Notes under the pieces: generated by a model
What the model was told of the DNA's origin: nothing
What the model saw: only the letters and a program-made list of their open reading frames with translations
Database searches by the model: none
Source: Aestuariivivens insulae
Lineage (GTDB): Bacteria > Bacteroidota > Bacteroidia > Flavobacteriales > Flavobacteriaceae
Length of the DNA stretch: 64,000 nt
Assembly: GCF_022662195.1 (NCBI RefSeq)
Contig: NZ_JAKMCS010000001.1
Location: 496,001-560,000 of the forward strand
Reading direction: 5' to 3'
In this document: positions 1 through 8,876 of the stretch, piece by piece
Layout: every line of letters begins with the position of its first letter
How positions within the stretch are numbered: the first letter of the stretch is position 1
Made by a program: the position numbers and the translations under genes

Positions 1-1
1 A

Positions 2-967
2 CCAAACAAAAAGTACTTTTTCTTTTCGCATACCATAAAAAAGCAATCTTATAATAGAAAGTTGTTACAAGCTATTTTAGATAAGGGCATTGAACTTTAC
101 GATCATGAAACCATAGTGAATAGTGAAGGATTCCGATTAATAGGTTTTGGTCGTTACGCAGGTATTGTTGGAACCTATAACGGATTTCGGGCATGGGGAT
201 TAAAATATGGCTCCTGGCATTTGCCAAAGGCAGAAACCTTAGCAGATCAAATAGCTTTAATTTCAGAATTAAAAAACATAGCGCTACCTAATATTAAAAT
301 ACTGCTTACAGGAAGCGGAAAGGTATCTAACGGCGCACAGGAAATGTTAGATGCTATGGGAGTTAAGCAAGTGTCTGTGGTAGATTATTTGAACGGTACC
401 TTTAAGGAGTCCGTATATTGCAAAATAGATGTGTTGGACTATAATAAACGTAAAGATGGGCAAACGCTGGATAATTTTGATTTTTTCAAAAACCCACAAG
501 ATTACGAATCTAATTTTATGCGTTTTGCCAAGATAACCGATTTTTATATTGCGGGACATTTTTATGGCGATGGGGCACCGTATTTGTATACCAGAAACGA
601 TGTAAAGTCTCCAGAATTTAATATTAAGGTGGTGGCCGATATAAGTTGTGATGTCGATGGTCCTGTGGCGACGACTCTTAGGGCTTCAACTATAGAAGCG
701 CCTATTTATGGGTATGAGCCCCAAACCGAAACCGAAATCGATTTTAGGGATGAACGGGCCATTACCGTTATGGCGGTAGACAATTTACCGTGTGAATTGC
801 CTAAAGATGCCAGTGAAGGCTTTGGTGACATGTTCTTAAAGCACGTTATACCTGCTTTTTTTAATGGCGATAAAGATGGGGTCTTACAACGTGCTAAGAT
901 TACCGAAAACGGAAAACTAACCGAACGTTTTACCTATTTACAGGATTATGTGGATGGAAAAGAATAG
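2..967 (+). CDS. Saccharopine dehydrogenase-like protein (5'-truncated by window)
   Basis: The frame is open from base 2, so the gene enters the window already in progress. The TTG at 62 is an internal leucine codon, since the residues before it (YFFFSHTIKKQSYNRK) continue the fold. The visible 321 residues resemble the C-terminal two thirds of the alanine dehydrogenase/transhydrogenase-type NAD(P) enzymes called lysine-ketoglutarate reductase/saccharopine dehydrogenase. Typical features are the SHT-K segment, the RLIGFGRYAGIVG segment and a later GPVATT-RASTIEAPIYGY segment. The expected role is an NAD(P)-dependent oxidoreductase of amino-acid metabolism in the cytoplasm. The substrate cannot be fixed from sequence. 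It is followed 28 bp later by an SDR gene on the same strand, possibly co-transcribed. Confidence 0.8.
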   Translation, partial: PNKKYFFFSHTIKKQSYNRKLLQAILDKGIELYDHETIVNSEGFRLIGFGRYAGIVGTYNGFRAWGLKYGSWHLPKAETLADQIALISELKNIALPNIKILLTGSGKVSNGAQEMLDAMGVKQVSVVDYLNGTFKESVYCKIDVLDYNKRKDGQTLDNFDFFKNPQDYESNFMRFAKITDFYIAGHFYGDGAPYLYTRNDVKSPEFNIKVVADISCDVDGPVATTLRASTIEAPIYGYEPQTETEIDFRDERAITVMAVDNLPCELPKDASEGFGDMFLKHVIPAFFNGDKDGVLQRAKITENGKLTERFTYLQDYVDGKE

Positions 968-995
968 ACAGATTTCATCTTTCTAATTTATTTTT

Positions 996-1775
996 ATGAC
1001 TAAAACCGCACTAATAACTGGAGCAGCTTCAGGATTGGGTTATGAATTATCATTGTTGTTGGCCAATGATGCCTATAATCTAATTTTAATAGATGTTGAT
1101 ACAGAAAAACTAAATGAAGTAAAGGCAGAGATTACAAAATCTTATGGCTGTAACGTTGATGTTATGGTCAAGGATTTGAGTAAACCCAATGTCGCCAATG
1201 AAATTGTGGAAGCTATAGATGTTGTTGTTGATGTTCTGGTTAATAACGCTGGCTTTGGATTATTCGGCACCTTTACCAATACAGAATGGCAACGAGAATT
1301 GGACATGCTGTATGTACATGTTATTACGAGTACCCATTTAACAAAATTAGTATTGGATGGGATGGTAAAACGAGGGTCTGGTAAAATTCTAAATATATCG
1401 TCTCTTGCCGCTTTTCAACCAGGGCCGCTCATGTCTATTTATTATGCAACAAAATCGTATTTATTATCATTTTCTGAAGCTATAGCCAATGAACTTAAAG
1501 GGACAGGGGTTACGGTAACCGTATTGTGTCCTGGACCTACCAAAACGGCCTTTCAGGGTGTGGTTTCAGAAAACACTACGGAAAATAAGATTAGTTTTAA
1601 TATGGCAAGTCCATCCGATGTTGCCCAATATGGCTATAAAGCCATGCAAAAAGGAAAAACAGTGGCCATTCCCGGACTAATCAATAAATTTCTTGCAACC
1701 ATCCACCGCTTTGTTTCAAGAAGCATGGCAACAAAAATTGTAAGGAACCTTCAGGAAAAAAACAGGAAAGAATAA
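996..1775 (+). CDS. Short-chain dehydrogenase/reductase (SDR)
   Basis: A 259-residue classical SDR. The cofactor loop TGAASGLG is at residues 8-15, the structural NNAG at 83-86, the catalytic serine around 135 and the YxxxK pair at Tyr149/Lys153. The acidic D33 after the second strand suggests a preference for NAD(H), which is inference. The C-terminal 60 residues, which set substrate specificity, are of the DltE/YqjQ-like 'SDR family NAD(P)-dependent oxidoreductase' type, so the substrate is unknown. The ATG start lies 28 bp after the preceding oxidoreductase stop. Expected to be a cytoplasmic reductase of a carbonyl compound. Confidence 0.85.
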   Translation: MTKTALITGAASGLGYELSLLLANDAYNLILIDVDTEKLNEVKAEITKSYGCNVDVMVKDLSKPNVANEIVEAIDVVVDVLVNNAGFGLFGTFTNTEWQRELDMLYVHVITSTHLTKLVLDGMVKRGSGKILNISSLAAFQPGPLMSIYYATKSYLLSFSEAIANELKGTGVTVTVLCPGPTKTAFQGVVSENTTENKISFNMASPSDVAQYGYKAMQKGKTVAIPGLINKFLATIHRFVSRSMATKIVRNLQEKNRKE

Positions 1776-1903
1776 GCGTTCCTAAAAGATTAGATTGGAA
1801 TAGGTGTTCTCTGAATTAATTTGATGAATATCCTTTTATAGTTGATGAAAAAGCGTTATCTTATAAGGTAATTATTTGAGTATTAACTAAAAAGAATGGT
1901 GTC

Positions 1904-2650
1904 ATGAATCCTCCTTTAATGTTTACGGTTTTTCTTGTTGTATTTCTGTTATCAGGTATACGCATTATTTTTGAATACAAGCGCGCTTTAAAATTTAGGT
2001 TTGGTAAATACATTAAGACTTTACAGCCTGGGTTTAGATGGGTTATTCCCATAGTTGAGACGATACAAATAGTAGACATTAGGGTGATTACTATAAATGT
2101 GGTTTCCCAAGAAGTTATGACGGAAGATAACGTGCCGTGTAGTATTGATGGCGTGGTATTTTTTAAGATTATTGATCCAGAAATGGCGGTCTTGGAAGTT
2201 GAAGAATACAAATTCGCCATTACGCAATTGTCCCAAGCAGCTTTACGTGATGTATGCGGTAAGGTAGAATTGGATACCATACTGTCCAAACGGGAAGAAA
2301 TGGGTAAAAACATTAAAAATATTGTAGAAGTTGAAACCAAAGAGTGGGGTATCGATATTATTGATGTTAAGATAAAAGACATACAATTGCCAGAAAACAT
2401 GAAACGTATGATGGCCAATCAGGCAGAAGCTGAACGCTCTAGGCGGGCACGTATAATTTTGGCCCTGGCAGAAGAGCAAGCCGCAGGTAAGCTATTGGAA
2501 GCGGGTAAATTGATAGATCAGTCTCCCTCTGCAATTAAATTAAGGCTATATCAAACCTTATCTAATATTGCAGCAGAGAAAAATTCAACCATACTATTTC
2601 CGTTCCCAGAAGAAGTATTGCCTAGACCAACAAAAAAAGAAATTGATTAA
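1904..2650 (+). CDS. Slipin/stomatin-like SPFH (band 7) protein
   Basis: 248 residues. One N-terminal membrane segment (about residues 5-22) is followed by a band 7/SPFH domain to about 180 with the family's 'FGKYIKTLQPGFRWVIPIVE' start. A charged alanine-rich helix (AEAERSRRARIILALAEEQAAG) then precedes a short C-terminal tail ending in a proline-rich segment. The length matches bacterial slipins (about 250-260). Such proteins form membrane-anchored oligomers, often paired with NfeD or with membrane proteases. No NfeD gene is adjacent. The convergent neighbour is an M48 membrane protease, which may or may not be functionally linked. Confidence 0.88.
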   Translation: MNPPLMFTVFLVVFLLSGIRIIFEYKRALKFRFGKYIKTLQPGFRWVIPIVETIQIVDIRVITINVVSQEVMTEDNVPCSIDGVVFFKIIDPEMAVLEVEEYKFAITQLSQAALRDVCGKVELDTILSKREEMGKNIKNIVEVETKEWGIDIIDVKIKDIQLPENMKRMMANQAEAERSRRARIILALAEEQAAGKLLEAGKLIDQSPSAIKLRLYQTLSNIAAEKNSTILFPFPEEVLPRPTKKEID

Positions 2651-2704
2651 TGGTTGATTGAAAAGGTTTAGCAAATTAAAATAAACAGACACATGTCGTG
2701 TAGT

Positions 2705-2736
2705 AGAAGCAAGCCCAGATTTTATGGCTTGCTTCT
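2705..2736. terminator. Stem-loop between convergent genes
   Basis: A perfect 11-bp inverted repeat (arms 2705-2715 and 2726-2736, 10-base loop) sits between the slipin stop and the M48 protease stop. No clear T-run follows on either strand, so a terminator or mRNA 3'-end stabiliser role is inferred from position only. Confidence 0.5.
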
Positions 2737-2763
2737 CGACGTTTACAAGGTTTTGGAATATAG

Positions 2764-4860
2764 CTATAAGCTTTTTTCCAAGTCGTAGTGATGTGATAAA
2801 ATGACACCTATACTTTTTTGGTCGATACGTTGGCAATGTTGAATGGCAGAGTCAAGGCCAATTAATATTCTGTTAAAACCGCCATTTTCAAAAATTTGCC
2901 CTGTTTCTCGCTTAAATTCCCCACCCTCTACAATGGCTTCTTTAAGTTCTTGTACGGTATCGAGATTTGGGAGCGCAACAAAGTTGGATGCTTCAATCTT
3001 CTCTATGTCTTGGTTTAGGCTTATAACATAATCGTTAACCTTGTGGCCAAAAGAGTTTACTTGACGCTGTGTAACTTCTTGGGACTGTAAGTGGTTCAAT
3101 TCAGATATGATTTTACTCTTAACGGCAACAATAGATCTATAGATGTTCGATAAGTCTTTATGTTGCGTATATAGTTTCTTTAAATTAGAGTGTTTGTTTT
3201 CTTTTTTGGCTAGAGCGTAATAGAAACTGCAAAAAGAAGTGTCCCAAGCTTTAAAGTTTTCATTGAATAATGTTTCCCGTTCATTAAAAAGTAATGAATA
3301 CCCTTCTTGTAAATTCTTCTTTTTATACGTTTGACCCTTAAATGAAAACGAGTTTTCTTTTGTGGTGCCTTCTGATATTTGACTTGCCTTCAACATCAAA
3401 TCTTCAATAGCTTTAATGGGTTCCATTAAGGCTTTTAATTCAACTTTAATATTATCTAGTGTTGCTTTGTTTAAATTAACAGATTTTGAATTTTTTTCTA
3501 GGATATCATCATCAGGAATGTTAAGATATCTGTTTTCAAAAGTGTTGTCATATGCTTTGAGTAGTTCAGCGCCTTGGTTTTCGGAAATGATGAAGCTTTC
3601 AAAGTCATTTTCAGAAATAAAACTTTCAGGATGTTTTGTTAAGTATTGCTCGTAAACCAAAAGCGTCATTTCTTGTTGTAGGGTTTCTTTGTTAGGGAAT
3701 AACAGCCATGGTGAACGCTCATCGATTTCACAACTTACGTATGGTACTTTCGCGTTGTTCTGTCTTTTGTCGTTTGGTGGATGGCTTGCATACATGCCAA
3801 CTTTAGAATGTTCTGAGCTAGAGAAGTAGGTTTTGCCCCCTCTACTATCCTCCGGTAGATTATTTAATAAGTTGGTAAGTACTTTATTTTCTCTATCTAA
3901 GGACAAAGTGTTGTGTCTATATAAATTTTTTACAAATTGCTTTTTTTGTGATGCCATATAGGCATGATTAATGGTGGCGTTCCAACTGTTAAATCCTGGG
4001 TCTAATTTCCACAAACCAGAGATTATGGCGTCACTTCCAGAAGTGCTAATAGCTACTTTGTCTGCGTTAAATTCCATTTCCCTTGATAAGGATGAATACA
4101 TAATATTTAAAAACTGATAAAAAAGATTTAACACTTGCCTTATCATCCAAATAATAGGAGTAATTACCCAGGCAGCAGCAGAAAGTCTAATGTCTGAAGA
4201 TCGCCATTGATCTAATAAGTTGTCCCATTTATCTCTAGAAAATATCATGTCATGTATTATCGTGTTAGCAGAAATGATATAGCTGCCAATCTTCATGCTC
4301 CTTTGGGCAAAATGACCAAATTCATGACTAATAACAGCTTTAAACTCAGATAAATTAAGACAACTTACTAGTCCTAAGCCAATGGTTAATTCTTTTTTAA
4401 CTGGCAAAAATAAACTTAACCACATGTTTGTATATGAAACATATGCATTTACGTCTGGATCGGCAAAAATAGATTTTGGTTTTGGAGCCCCGGTTTCTTG
4501 GCAAACTTTGTATACAAAATCCCAGATTTCTGGATAATCACCTTTAGTGAGTTTAATTCTGTTTTTAGGCTTATGGTTTTTTAATTTAAAAATGAATTTT
4601 AAAGTAAAGACAAATAACATGACTGATCCTGCAATGGCTCCAATCTTCATTAAGATGGTTATCTTATTGATATGTCCTATCTCATATATAAATGCATAAT
4701 AAACTAAATAAGCAAGACCTACAACAAGACTTGTATAGAGCAGAAAAAACAATATTATTGCTAGAATAGCTAAAAAAGCCTTGGTTTGGTACGAAGATGG
4801 TAATTTGGTTAGGTTTTTTGGAAGTGAAATAGGGCTGGCGGGATATAAATTATCTGTCAT
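2764..4860 (-). CDS. M48-family membrane metalloprotease
   Basis: 698 residues. Two strong membrane segments lie near residues 28-58 and 68-92. They are followed by an M48 (Ste24/HtpX-like) peptidase domain with the zinc motif HEFGH at 179-183 and the third ligand in the EMEFNAD segment near residue 264. Another hydrophobic stretch lies near 230-250. The large C-terminal half (about 330-698) is rich in charged helices and is not typical of HtpX (about 290 residues). This looks like the longer Bacteroidota 'M48 family metalloprotease' architecture. Likely an inner-membrane protein-quality protease with a cytoplasmic active site. The stop is 114 bp from the convergent slipin stop. Confidence 0.88.
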   Translation of the reverse strand: MTDNLYPASPISLPKNLTKLPSSYQTKAFLAILAIILFFLLYTSLVVGLAYLVYYAFIYEIGHINKITILMKIGAIAGSVMLFVFTLKFIFKLKNHKPKNRIKLTKGDYPEIWDFVYKVCQETGAPKPKSIFADPDVNAYVSYTNMWLSLFLPVKKELTIGLGLVSCLNLSEFKAVISHEFGHFAQRSMKIGSYIISANTIIHDMIFSRDKWDNLLDQWRSSDIRLSAAAWVITPIIWMIRQVLNLFYQFLNIMYSSLSREMEFNADKVAISTSGSDAIISGLWKLDPGFNSWNATINHAYMASQKKQFVKNLYRHNTLSLDRENKVLTNLLNNLPEDSRGGKTYFSSSEHSKVGMYASHPPNDKRQNNAKVPYVSCEIDERSPWLLFPNKETLQQEMTLLVYEQYLTKHPESFISENDFESFIISENQGAELLKAYDNTFENRYLNIPDDDILEKNSKSVNLNKATLDNIKVELKALMEPIKAIEDLMLKASQISEGTTKENSFSFKGQTYKKKNLQEGYSLLFNERETLFNENFKAWDTSFCSFYYALAKKENKHSNLKKLYTQHKDLSNIYRSIVAVKSKIISELNHLQSQEVTQRQVNSFGHKVNDYVISLNQDIEKIEASNFVALPNLDTVQELKEAIVEGGEFKRETGQIFENGGFNRILIGLDSAIQHCQRIDQKSIGVILSHHYDLEKSL

Positions 4861-4930
4861 AGTAAGTTGATTAGTATGTCGAAATATATAAAATTTTAAT
4901 CAAAATATGGCAAAGCCTAAAAAGAGGGTA

Positions 4931-5611
4931 TCATCTTTTTGAATGATTTGAAAAAATGGGGGAGAATAGATGTTTAAAAATTTTGGACCCAACAATTAAC
5001 AAAAGGCCAAACAGTAAGGTAAACAGCCAAGCCCACCTATTGGATAATGGGTTTAGGAAGATATCTAAAATGTCCATCAATAAATATTTTGGATTGCTTA
5101 ACAGTTCCCAGGAGTTATAGCGTAAAAAGCGTCCCAAATAAATGCCAAAACTCGATAAAAAGAATATCGCGGTAGGAAAATATTTGAACACGGATATACT
5201 TATATATGGTGTTAGTAAGCTTTTCATATCTAAAACAGAAAGGTAATACAGCAATAGTCCGTTAAAGGCAAAAGCGTTAATTACTATAATGTCTAACCAT
5301 AACATATGGCCTTCGCTTAACCTTAGATGAATTAAATCGGTTACCATATATGGGGCATTGGGCAAAAAGAGTAACCATATACCGAACCAAATAATTAACT
5401 GTTTTTTTGAGGGTTTAGGTAAACATATTAGATAGGTGGTAATAGCAAATGGAATGGTGGCTAAAAATAAATTCCACACCAAGAACAATAAGAACAAGGA
5501 ATGGGTTAATTTCAGCCGTACCATAAGCAAGATGGTGCTTAAAAAGATGGATGAGGTAATTAAGGCGAAGGTCTTAAACCTATTAAAGAGCAGTTGTTTT
5601 ATGTGTTCCAT
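4931..5611 (-). CDS. DUF1361 membrane protein
   Basis: 226 residues with about six or seven hydrophobic segments and the DUF1361 family pattern (WNLFLATIPF near the second helix, LFLPNAPYMVTDL in the middle, SSFGIYLGRFLRYNSWE near the third quarter). Function of the family is unknown. The start overlaps the 3' end of the DUF2809 gene by 13 bp, so the two are almost certainly translated from one message with the small membrane protein upstream of them. Confidence 0.85.
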   Translation of the reverse strand: MEHIKQLLFNRFKTFALITSSIFLSTILLMVRLKLTHSLFLLFLVWNLFLATIPFAITTYLICLPKPSKKQLIIWFGIWLLFLPNAPYMVTDLIHLRLSEGHMLWLDIIVINAFAFNGLLLYYLSVLDMKSLLTPYISISVFKYFPTAIFFLSSFGIYLGRFLRYNSWELLSNPKYLLMDILDIFLNPLSNRWAWLFTLLFGLLLIVGSKIFKHLFSPIFSNHSKR

Positions 5612-5982
5612 GATTTGTATATGTTGAGTTCAATAGATAATATGCTAGCTACTCCTAGAGTGTAAGCTATTAAATCTGTAATCTGAAAAGTACTTCCCAA
5701 TAGCAATTTCAAGAAACTTTTTTTGTGTAAATTGAACAAGGCCAGTATGTTGACTAACTGTAAAAACTCTATAAGGAAAGCAAAAGCCAATACTGCTATG
5801 CCCAGTTTTAAAGGTGTGATTTTAAAAAAGCTTTTCACAAAACAGTAAATTAGAATCACTACCAGAAAATCCCCAATGGTATGGCGTATAAAACCGGTTT
5901 TTAGGAAAATGGCGATTAGGGCTTCGATACAGAGCAGAAGTATAAAGAAACTGAAGTATGTTAGGTTAAAATAGAGTTTCAT
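5599..5982 (-). CDS. DUF2809 membrane protein
   Basis: 127 residues, about four membrane helices, of the DUF2809 type. Signature parts are the GFIRHTIGDFLVVILIYC segment near residue 30 and the FLIEFLQ segment near 70. Biochemical function is unknown. It overlaps the downstream DUF1361 gene by 13 bp and starts 4 bp after the stop of the upstream 97-residue membrane protein. This gives a tight three-gene operon of small membrane proteins. Confidence 0.82.
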   Translation of the reverse strand: MKLYFNLTYFSFFILLLCIEALIAIFLKTGFIRHTIGDFLVVILIYCFVKSFFKITPLKLGIAVLAFAFLIEFLQLVNILALFNLHKKSFLKLLLGSTFQITDLIAYTLGVASILSIELNIYKSWNT

Positions 5983-5986
5983 AAAT

Positions 5987-6280
5987 TTAAATTAAAATGA
6001 GAATGACGTATAAATAAAGCATTGAAATGGGAATATTTGACAAAACAATTAAGCAAGTTAATATCAATTTTTTCCACGCCCTTGGAAAATTTAACAATAA
6101 GTAAACTAAATAATGCATCACTATACTATTAATTATAATAGCACCTAGAACATAAGCAAAACCTAAGTAGATCAGTTTTAAGGATTGTGTAATGAAAACA
6201 AATAGAAGGAATAAAAATGTTCCTATTGCAAAGCTTATGAAAGCTGTCTTTTTTGCTGTTAAAATAGAATCGTCAACCAT
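5987..6280 (-). CDS. Small membrane protein of unknown function
   Basis: 97 residues with three predicted membrane helices (about 13-30, 35-65 and 72-95) and the pattern NFPRAWKKLILT before the last helix. I do not recognise a family with confidence. It is the first gene of a tight operon with DUF2809 and DUF1361 proteins (4-bp spacing to the next gene), which supports it being real. Confidence 0.65.
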   Translation of the reverse strand: MVDDSILTAKKTAFISFAIGTFLFLLFVFITQSLKLIYLGFAYVLGAIIINSIVMHYLVYLLLNFPRAWKKLILTCLIVLSNIPISMLYLYVILILI

Positions 6281-6314
6281 AACTAAAAATTTTTAATCAA
6301 AAAGAATTCCTTTA

Positions 6315-6380
6315 GGATCTGCCTAGGGGCGTTGAACCGGCCTACCTCGCAGTTAGGCTGTCAGGATTGTTATTCGCGAG
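6315..6380. other. GC-rich block in an AT-rich spacer
   Basis: Within the 232-bp spacer between creD and the small-membrane-protein operon, roughly 6320-6365 is strikingly GC-rich compared with its surroundings. It contains a short pair GCCTA/TAGGC and a GTTGAACC stretch that resembles the T-loop of a tRNA read on the minus strand, but no cloverleaf can be closed. I cannot assign it; it may be a remnant RNA gene or a mobile palindrome. Confidence 0.3.
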
Positions 6381-6463
6381 AAATCAAATATTCATGAGTA
6401 CAAAGGTTTGAAATAGGAGTACAGTAATAAAGCATGGATCTAAATATCAGAATTTCAATTAAA

Positions 6464-6492
6464 CTCCACTCGCCCGGTTTTGGAGAGTGGAG
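6464..6492 (-). terminator. Probable creD terminator
   Basis: An 8-bp perfect inverted repeat (arms 6464-6471 and 6485-6492) lies 21 bp downstream of the creD stop. It is followed on the minus strand by a T-rich stretch. Position and structure suit a rho-independent terminator, although the T-run is interrupted. Confidence 0.55.
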
Positions 6493-6512
6493 CTAATCAC
6501 TAACTAATAAAA

Positions 6513-7886
6513 TCAATCGTTGTTCCAATCAATTTTTCTGGATACATACATTACTGTAGCAAGTATTAAGAATAGACCAATGCTTCCTGTTAACAATGCA
6601 TAGTTTTCTAATTGTATAATGACATAAATAAAAGTGTAGAGCGCAGATAAGGAAATACCAATAAATAAGGGAAACTTTATATTTTTCAATATGGATTTTG
6701 AATACAAACTAATAAGTAATACCACTGATATTCCTGCTATTAAATAAGCTTTAAAAAAATTGCTGTGTTCCGAAATGGAAACCAATAAGGTGTAGAACAT
6801 GGTTAACGCCAGCCCAATCATTAAATATTGAAAAGGATGGATGCTAATTTTGCTTAAGGTTTGAATTAAAAAGAAAATTAAAAAGGTTAGACCAATAACC
6901 AAGAATCCATATTTTGCCGAGCGTTCACTTTTTTGGTATTCATCAACAGGAATCATAAAATTAACACCGGAGGCAAATTCGGTCAAATCAGGTATGTTAT
7001 TTTTGTATTCTTGGGAAAAGGGTCTGTTGAGTTCCAATATCTTCCATTTAGCATCGAAACCGTTTTCTGTAATTTTATCGTTGTTATATGGTAAGAACTC
7101 ACCAAAGAAATTGGCTGTTTTCCAGTTTGATGTAATTCTTGCTTCAGTTGTTTTTCCAACGGGAATAAAGCGTATTTGCTCACTACCCTTGATATTAAAC
7201 TCAATATTGAAAGGTATTTGGTTTGTTGCAATAAAATCTAACTTTTCAAGATATTTGGTTTCTAAAGTGTGCAAAGTAAGCGTGTAGGGAGATCGATTAC
7301 TTTTATTATTGTACTTTGAAGTTATTGGATAGTTTTTATTAGCCAATGTTATATCTGCGCCATAAACGCCCTTAACGTTTGAGGATTGAATAATTAGTTT
7401 GACCTTGTCCCAAATAATATCCTTGCCATCAATTTCTAAGGATTTAAAATCAGGATTGCCAAATGTTCCATTTATTTTAATATTGCTGTTATAAACCGCA
7501 GTACTATAAATGCCACGTTTCTTTTCTTCGGGGTCAATATTGGAGTTTATTTGTAAATTTTCGGGTAAGAAATAGGCATGTTCAATATTTTCAATGGTTT
7601 CGGTATACGTTTTTTTGGTGTCTTTATCGGTAACCGTTTTTTCAGTATAAGTTTTATATGGGATTTCCAATATGGGGCCATAAATGAGTACTTCGTTTCC
7701 CCATTGCTGGTTTATTTCGTTTACTGCTTGTTCTTTTCTGATAGAGCGTTCCGTAATTAATCCTTCTATGTAGAATAATGGGATTAACAATACTAAAGTT
7801 AAAAAACCAACCATGAGCATTCTAGCTGTAATAGAGGTCTTTAGCCAGTGACCGAATTTGTTTTTGTTTTGTTGTTGTGTTTCCAT
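6513..7886 (-). CDS. creD: Cell envelope integrity protein CreD
   Basis: 457 residues with the CreD architecture. There is one membrane helix at about 22-42, then a large extracytoplasmic beta-rich domain to about 320 (WGNEVLIYGPILEIPY near 62-77), then five closely spaced helices from about 324 to 450. The family length is about 430-460. CreD is an inner-membrane protein tied to envelope stress and, in some bacteria, beta-lactam tolerance; the mechanism is unknown. No CreBC two-component genes are present. Instead a winged-helix regulator gene lies immediately upstream. A 19-bp palindrome 17 bp before the start codon is shared with the regulator's own operon, so control by that regulator is a strong inference. 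Confidence 0.92.
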   Translation of the reverse strand: METQQQNKNKFGHWLKTSITARMLMVGFLTLVLLIPLFYIEGLITERSIRKEQAVNEINQQWGNEVLIYGPILEIPYKTYTEKTVTDKDTKKTYTETIENIEHAYFLPENLQINSNIDPEEKKRGIYSTAVYNSNIKINGTFGNPDFKSLEIDGKDIIWDKVKLIIQSSNVKGVYGADITLANKNYPITSKYNNKSNRSPYTLTLHTLETKYLEKLDFIATNQIPFNIEFNIKGSEQIRFIPVGKTTEARITSNWKTANFFGEFLPYNNDKITENGFDAKWKILELNRPFSQEYKNNIPDLTEFASGVNFMIPVDEYQKSERSAKYGFLVIGLTFLIFFLIQTLSKISIHPFQYLMIGLALTMFYTLLVSISEHSNFFKAYLIAGISVVLLISLYSKSILKNIKFPLFIGISLSALYTFIYVIIQLENYALLTGSIGLFLILATVMYVSRKIDWNND

Positions 7887-7902
7887 AAAGTTTAATTTAA
7901 AG

Positions 7903-7921
7903 TACTTTGTATTTCAAAGTA
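7903..7921. promoter_or_regulatory. Palindromic operator candidate, creD copy
   Basis: A perfect 7-bp inverted repeat with a 5-bp spacer, TACTTTG-N5-CAAAGTA, lies 17 bp upstream of the creD ATG. The same arms and spacing occur at 8877-8895 in front of the membrane-protein/regulator operon. The arrangement suggests binding by the HTH protein encoded at 7964-8257; the binding itself is inferred. Confidence 0.7.
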
Positions 7922-7963
7922 AAGAATTAAAAAAATAGACCTGCACCATGCATAGTCGAAATG

Positions 7964-8257
7964 TTATTGTTTATTAATTAATTTTTCAAGGGCCTCCACA
8001 TGTTTTTTAAAGGCTTCCCTACCTAATATGGTCACGGCATACCGTGTGTTGGGTTTACGTCCTATAAATTGCTTTTCTACTTTAATATATTCTACATTTT
8101 CCAATGCTTTTGCATGGCTGGCTAAATTGCCGTCGGTTACATTCAATAGTTCTTTTAGGGTATTGAAATCGGCATATTCATTAACCATCAATACCGACAT
8201 AATCCCCAAACGGACACGGTGATCAAAAACTTTATTTATGTTGTCTATAATGCTCAA
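7964..8257 (-). CDS. Winged-helix transcriptional regulator (HTH_34-like)
   Basis: 97 residues, essentially one winged-helix domain of the HTH_34/ArsR-MarR-like type. It opens with NINKVFDHRVRLGIMSVLM, and the recognition helix is around TDGNLASHAKALE (residues 41-53). The wing carries KQFIGRKPNTRYAVT. No effector domain is present, as is usual in this family. It begins 6 bp after the end of the upstream membrane-protein gene, so the two are co-transcribed. Palindromes in front of both this operon and creD make it the likely repressor of both. Its signal could be sensed through the partner membrane protein, but that is speculation. Confidence 0.85.
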   Translation of the reverse strand: MSIIDNINKVFDHRVRLGIMSVLMVNEYADFNTLKELLNVTDGNLASHAKALENVEYIKVEKQFIGRKPNTRYAVTILGREAFKKHVEALEKLINKQ

Positions 8258-8263
8258 ATCCAG

Positions 8264-8869
8264 CTATCTGTCATATTTAAAATGCATGACTGTACCATAT
8301 ACAATATGCATTACCCCAAATCCCAATACCCAAAGCCAAAATCCGTAGCCAGGAAACAGGGCACATATTAACCCCAAAAGTATTTCAATAACTCCTAAAT
8401 ACCTAATATCGCCAATGCTGTATTTTGAAGCATTTATCAACGCCAGTCCATAAAAGATAAGCATAAGCGCTGCCGTTTGTCCATATTTTTGTTGGCCTAA
8501 GATTATTAAGAGGTACAGGCCACCAGCAACCAATGGGATTAAAAAATTAATGACCAACCTACGCGAGGTACTGTCCCAAATTTTTGCACCGTGTTTTTTA
8601 GCCTTTTTGGTGGTTAGTGCAATACCTGTAATAATACTAAGTAGGGCTACCATAAAGAGTATAAAAACACATATTTTAAAAATAGTGCCATCCAAAATTA
8701 AATAGCCCCTTACCGAATTATCGACAATGTAATAGGCTATGGCCGCCCCAATAATCGCATAGATACCAGCAAGGATACCCGATAAACCACTTAATGAAAT
8801 AAAGCGGGACGATTTATTCATTAAATCCTTAATCTCGCTAATGTCTTTTAAATAATCTTTTGGCTCCAT
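8264..8869 (-). CDS. Membrane protein paired with winged-helix regulator
   Basis: I start the gene at the ATG at 8869 (MEPKDYLKDI), giving 201 residues. A longer frame to 8980 would run through the palindromic operator and into the divergent gene. A short soluble N-terminus (about 25 residues) is followed by about six hydrophobic helices. The first carries GLSGILAGIYAIIGA and the last GFWLWVLGFGVMHIVYG. I recognise this only as the membrane protein commonly encoded next to HTH_34 regulators in flavobacteria; function is unknown. The regulator gene follows after 6 bp. Confidence 0.75.
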   Translation of the reverse strand: MEPKDYLKDISEIKDLMNKSSRFISLSGLSGILAGIYAIIGAAIAYYIVDNSVRGYLILDGTIFKICVFILFMVALLSIITGIALTTKKAKKHGAKIWDSTSRRLVINFLIPLVAGGLYLLIILGQQKYGQTAALMLIFYGLALINASKYSIGDIRYLGVIEILLGLICALFPGYGFWLWVLGFGVMHIVYGTVMHFKYDR

Positions 8870-8876
8870 ATTAAAG

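Noticed and set aside
6320-6365. tRNA on the minus strand in the GC-rich block
   Set aside because: Only a T-loop-like GGTTCAA is present; acceptor and anticodon stems cannot be closed.
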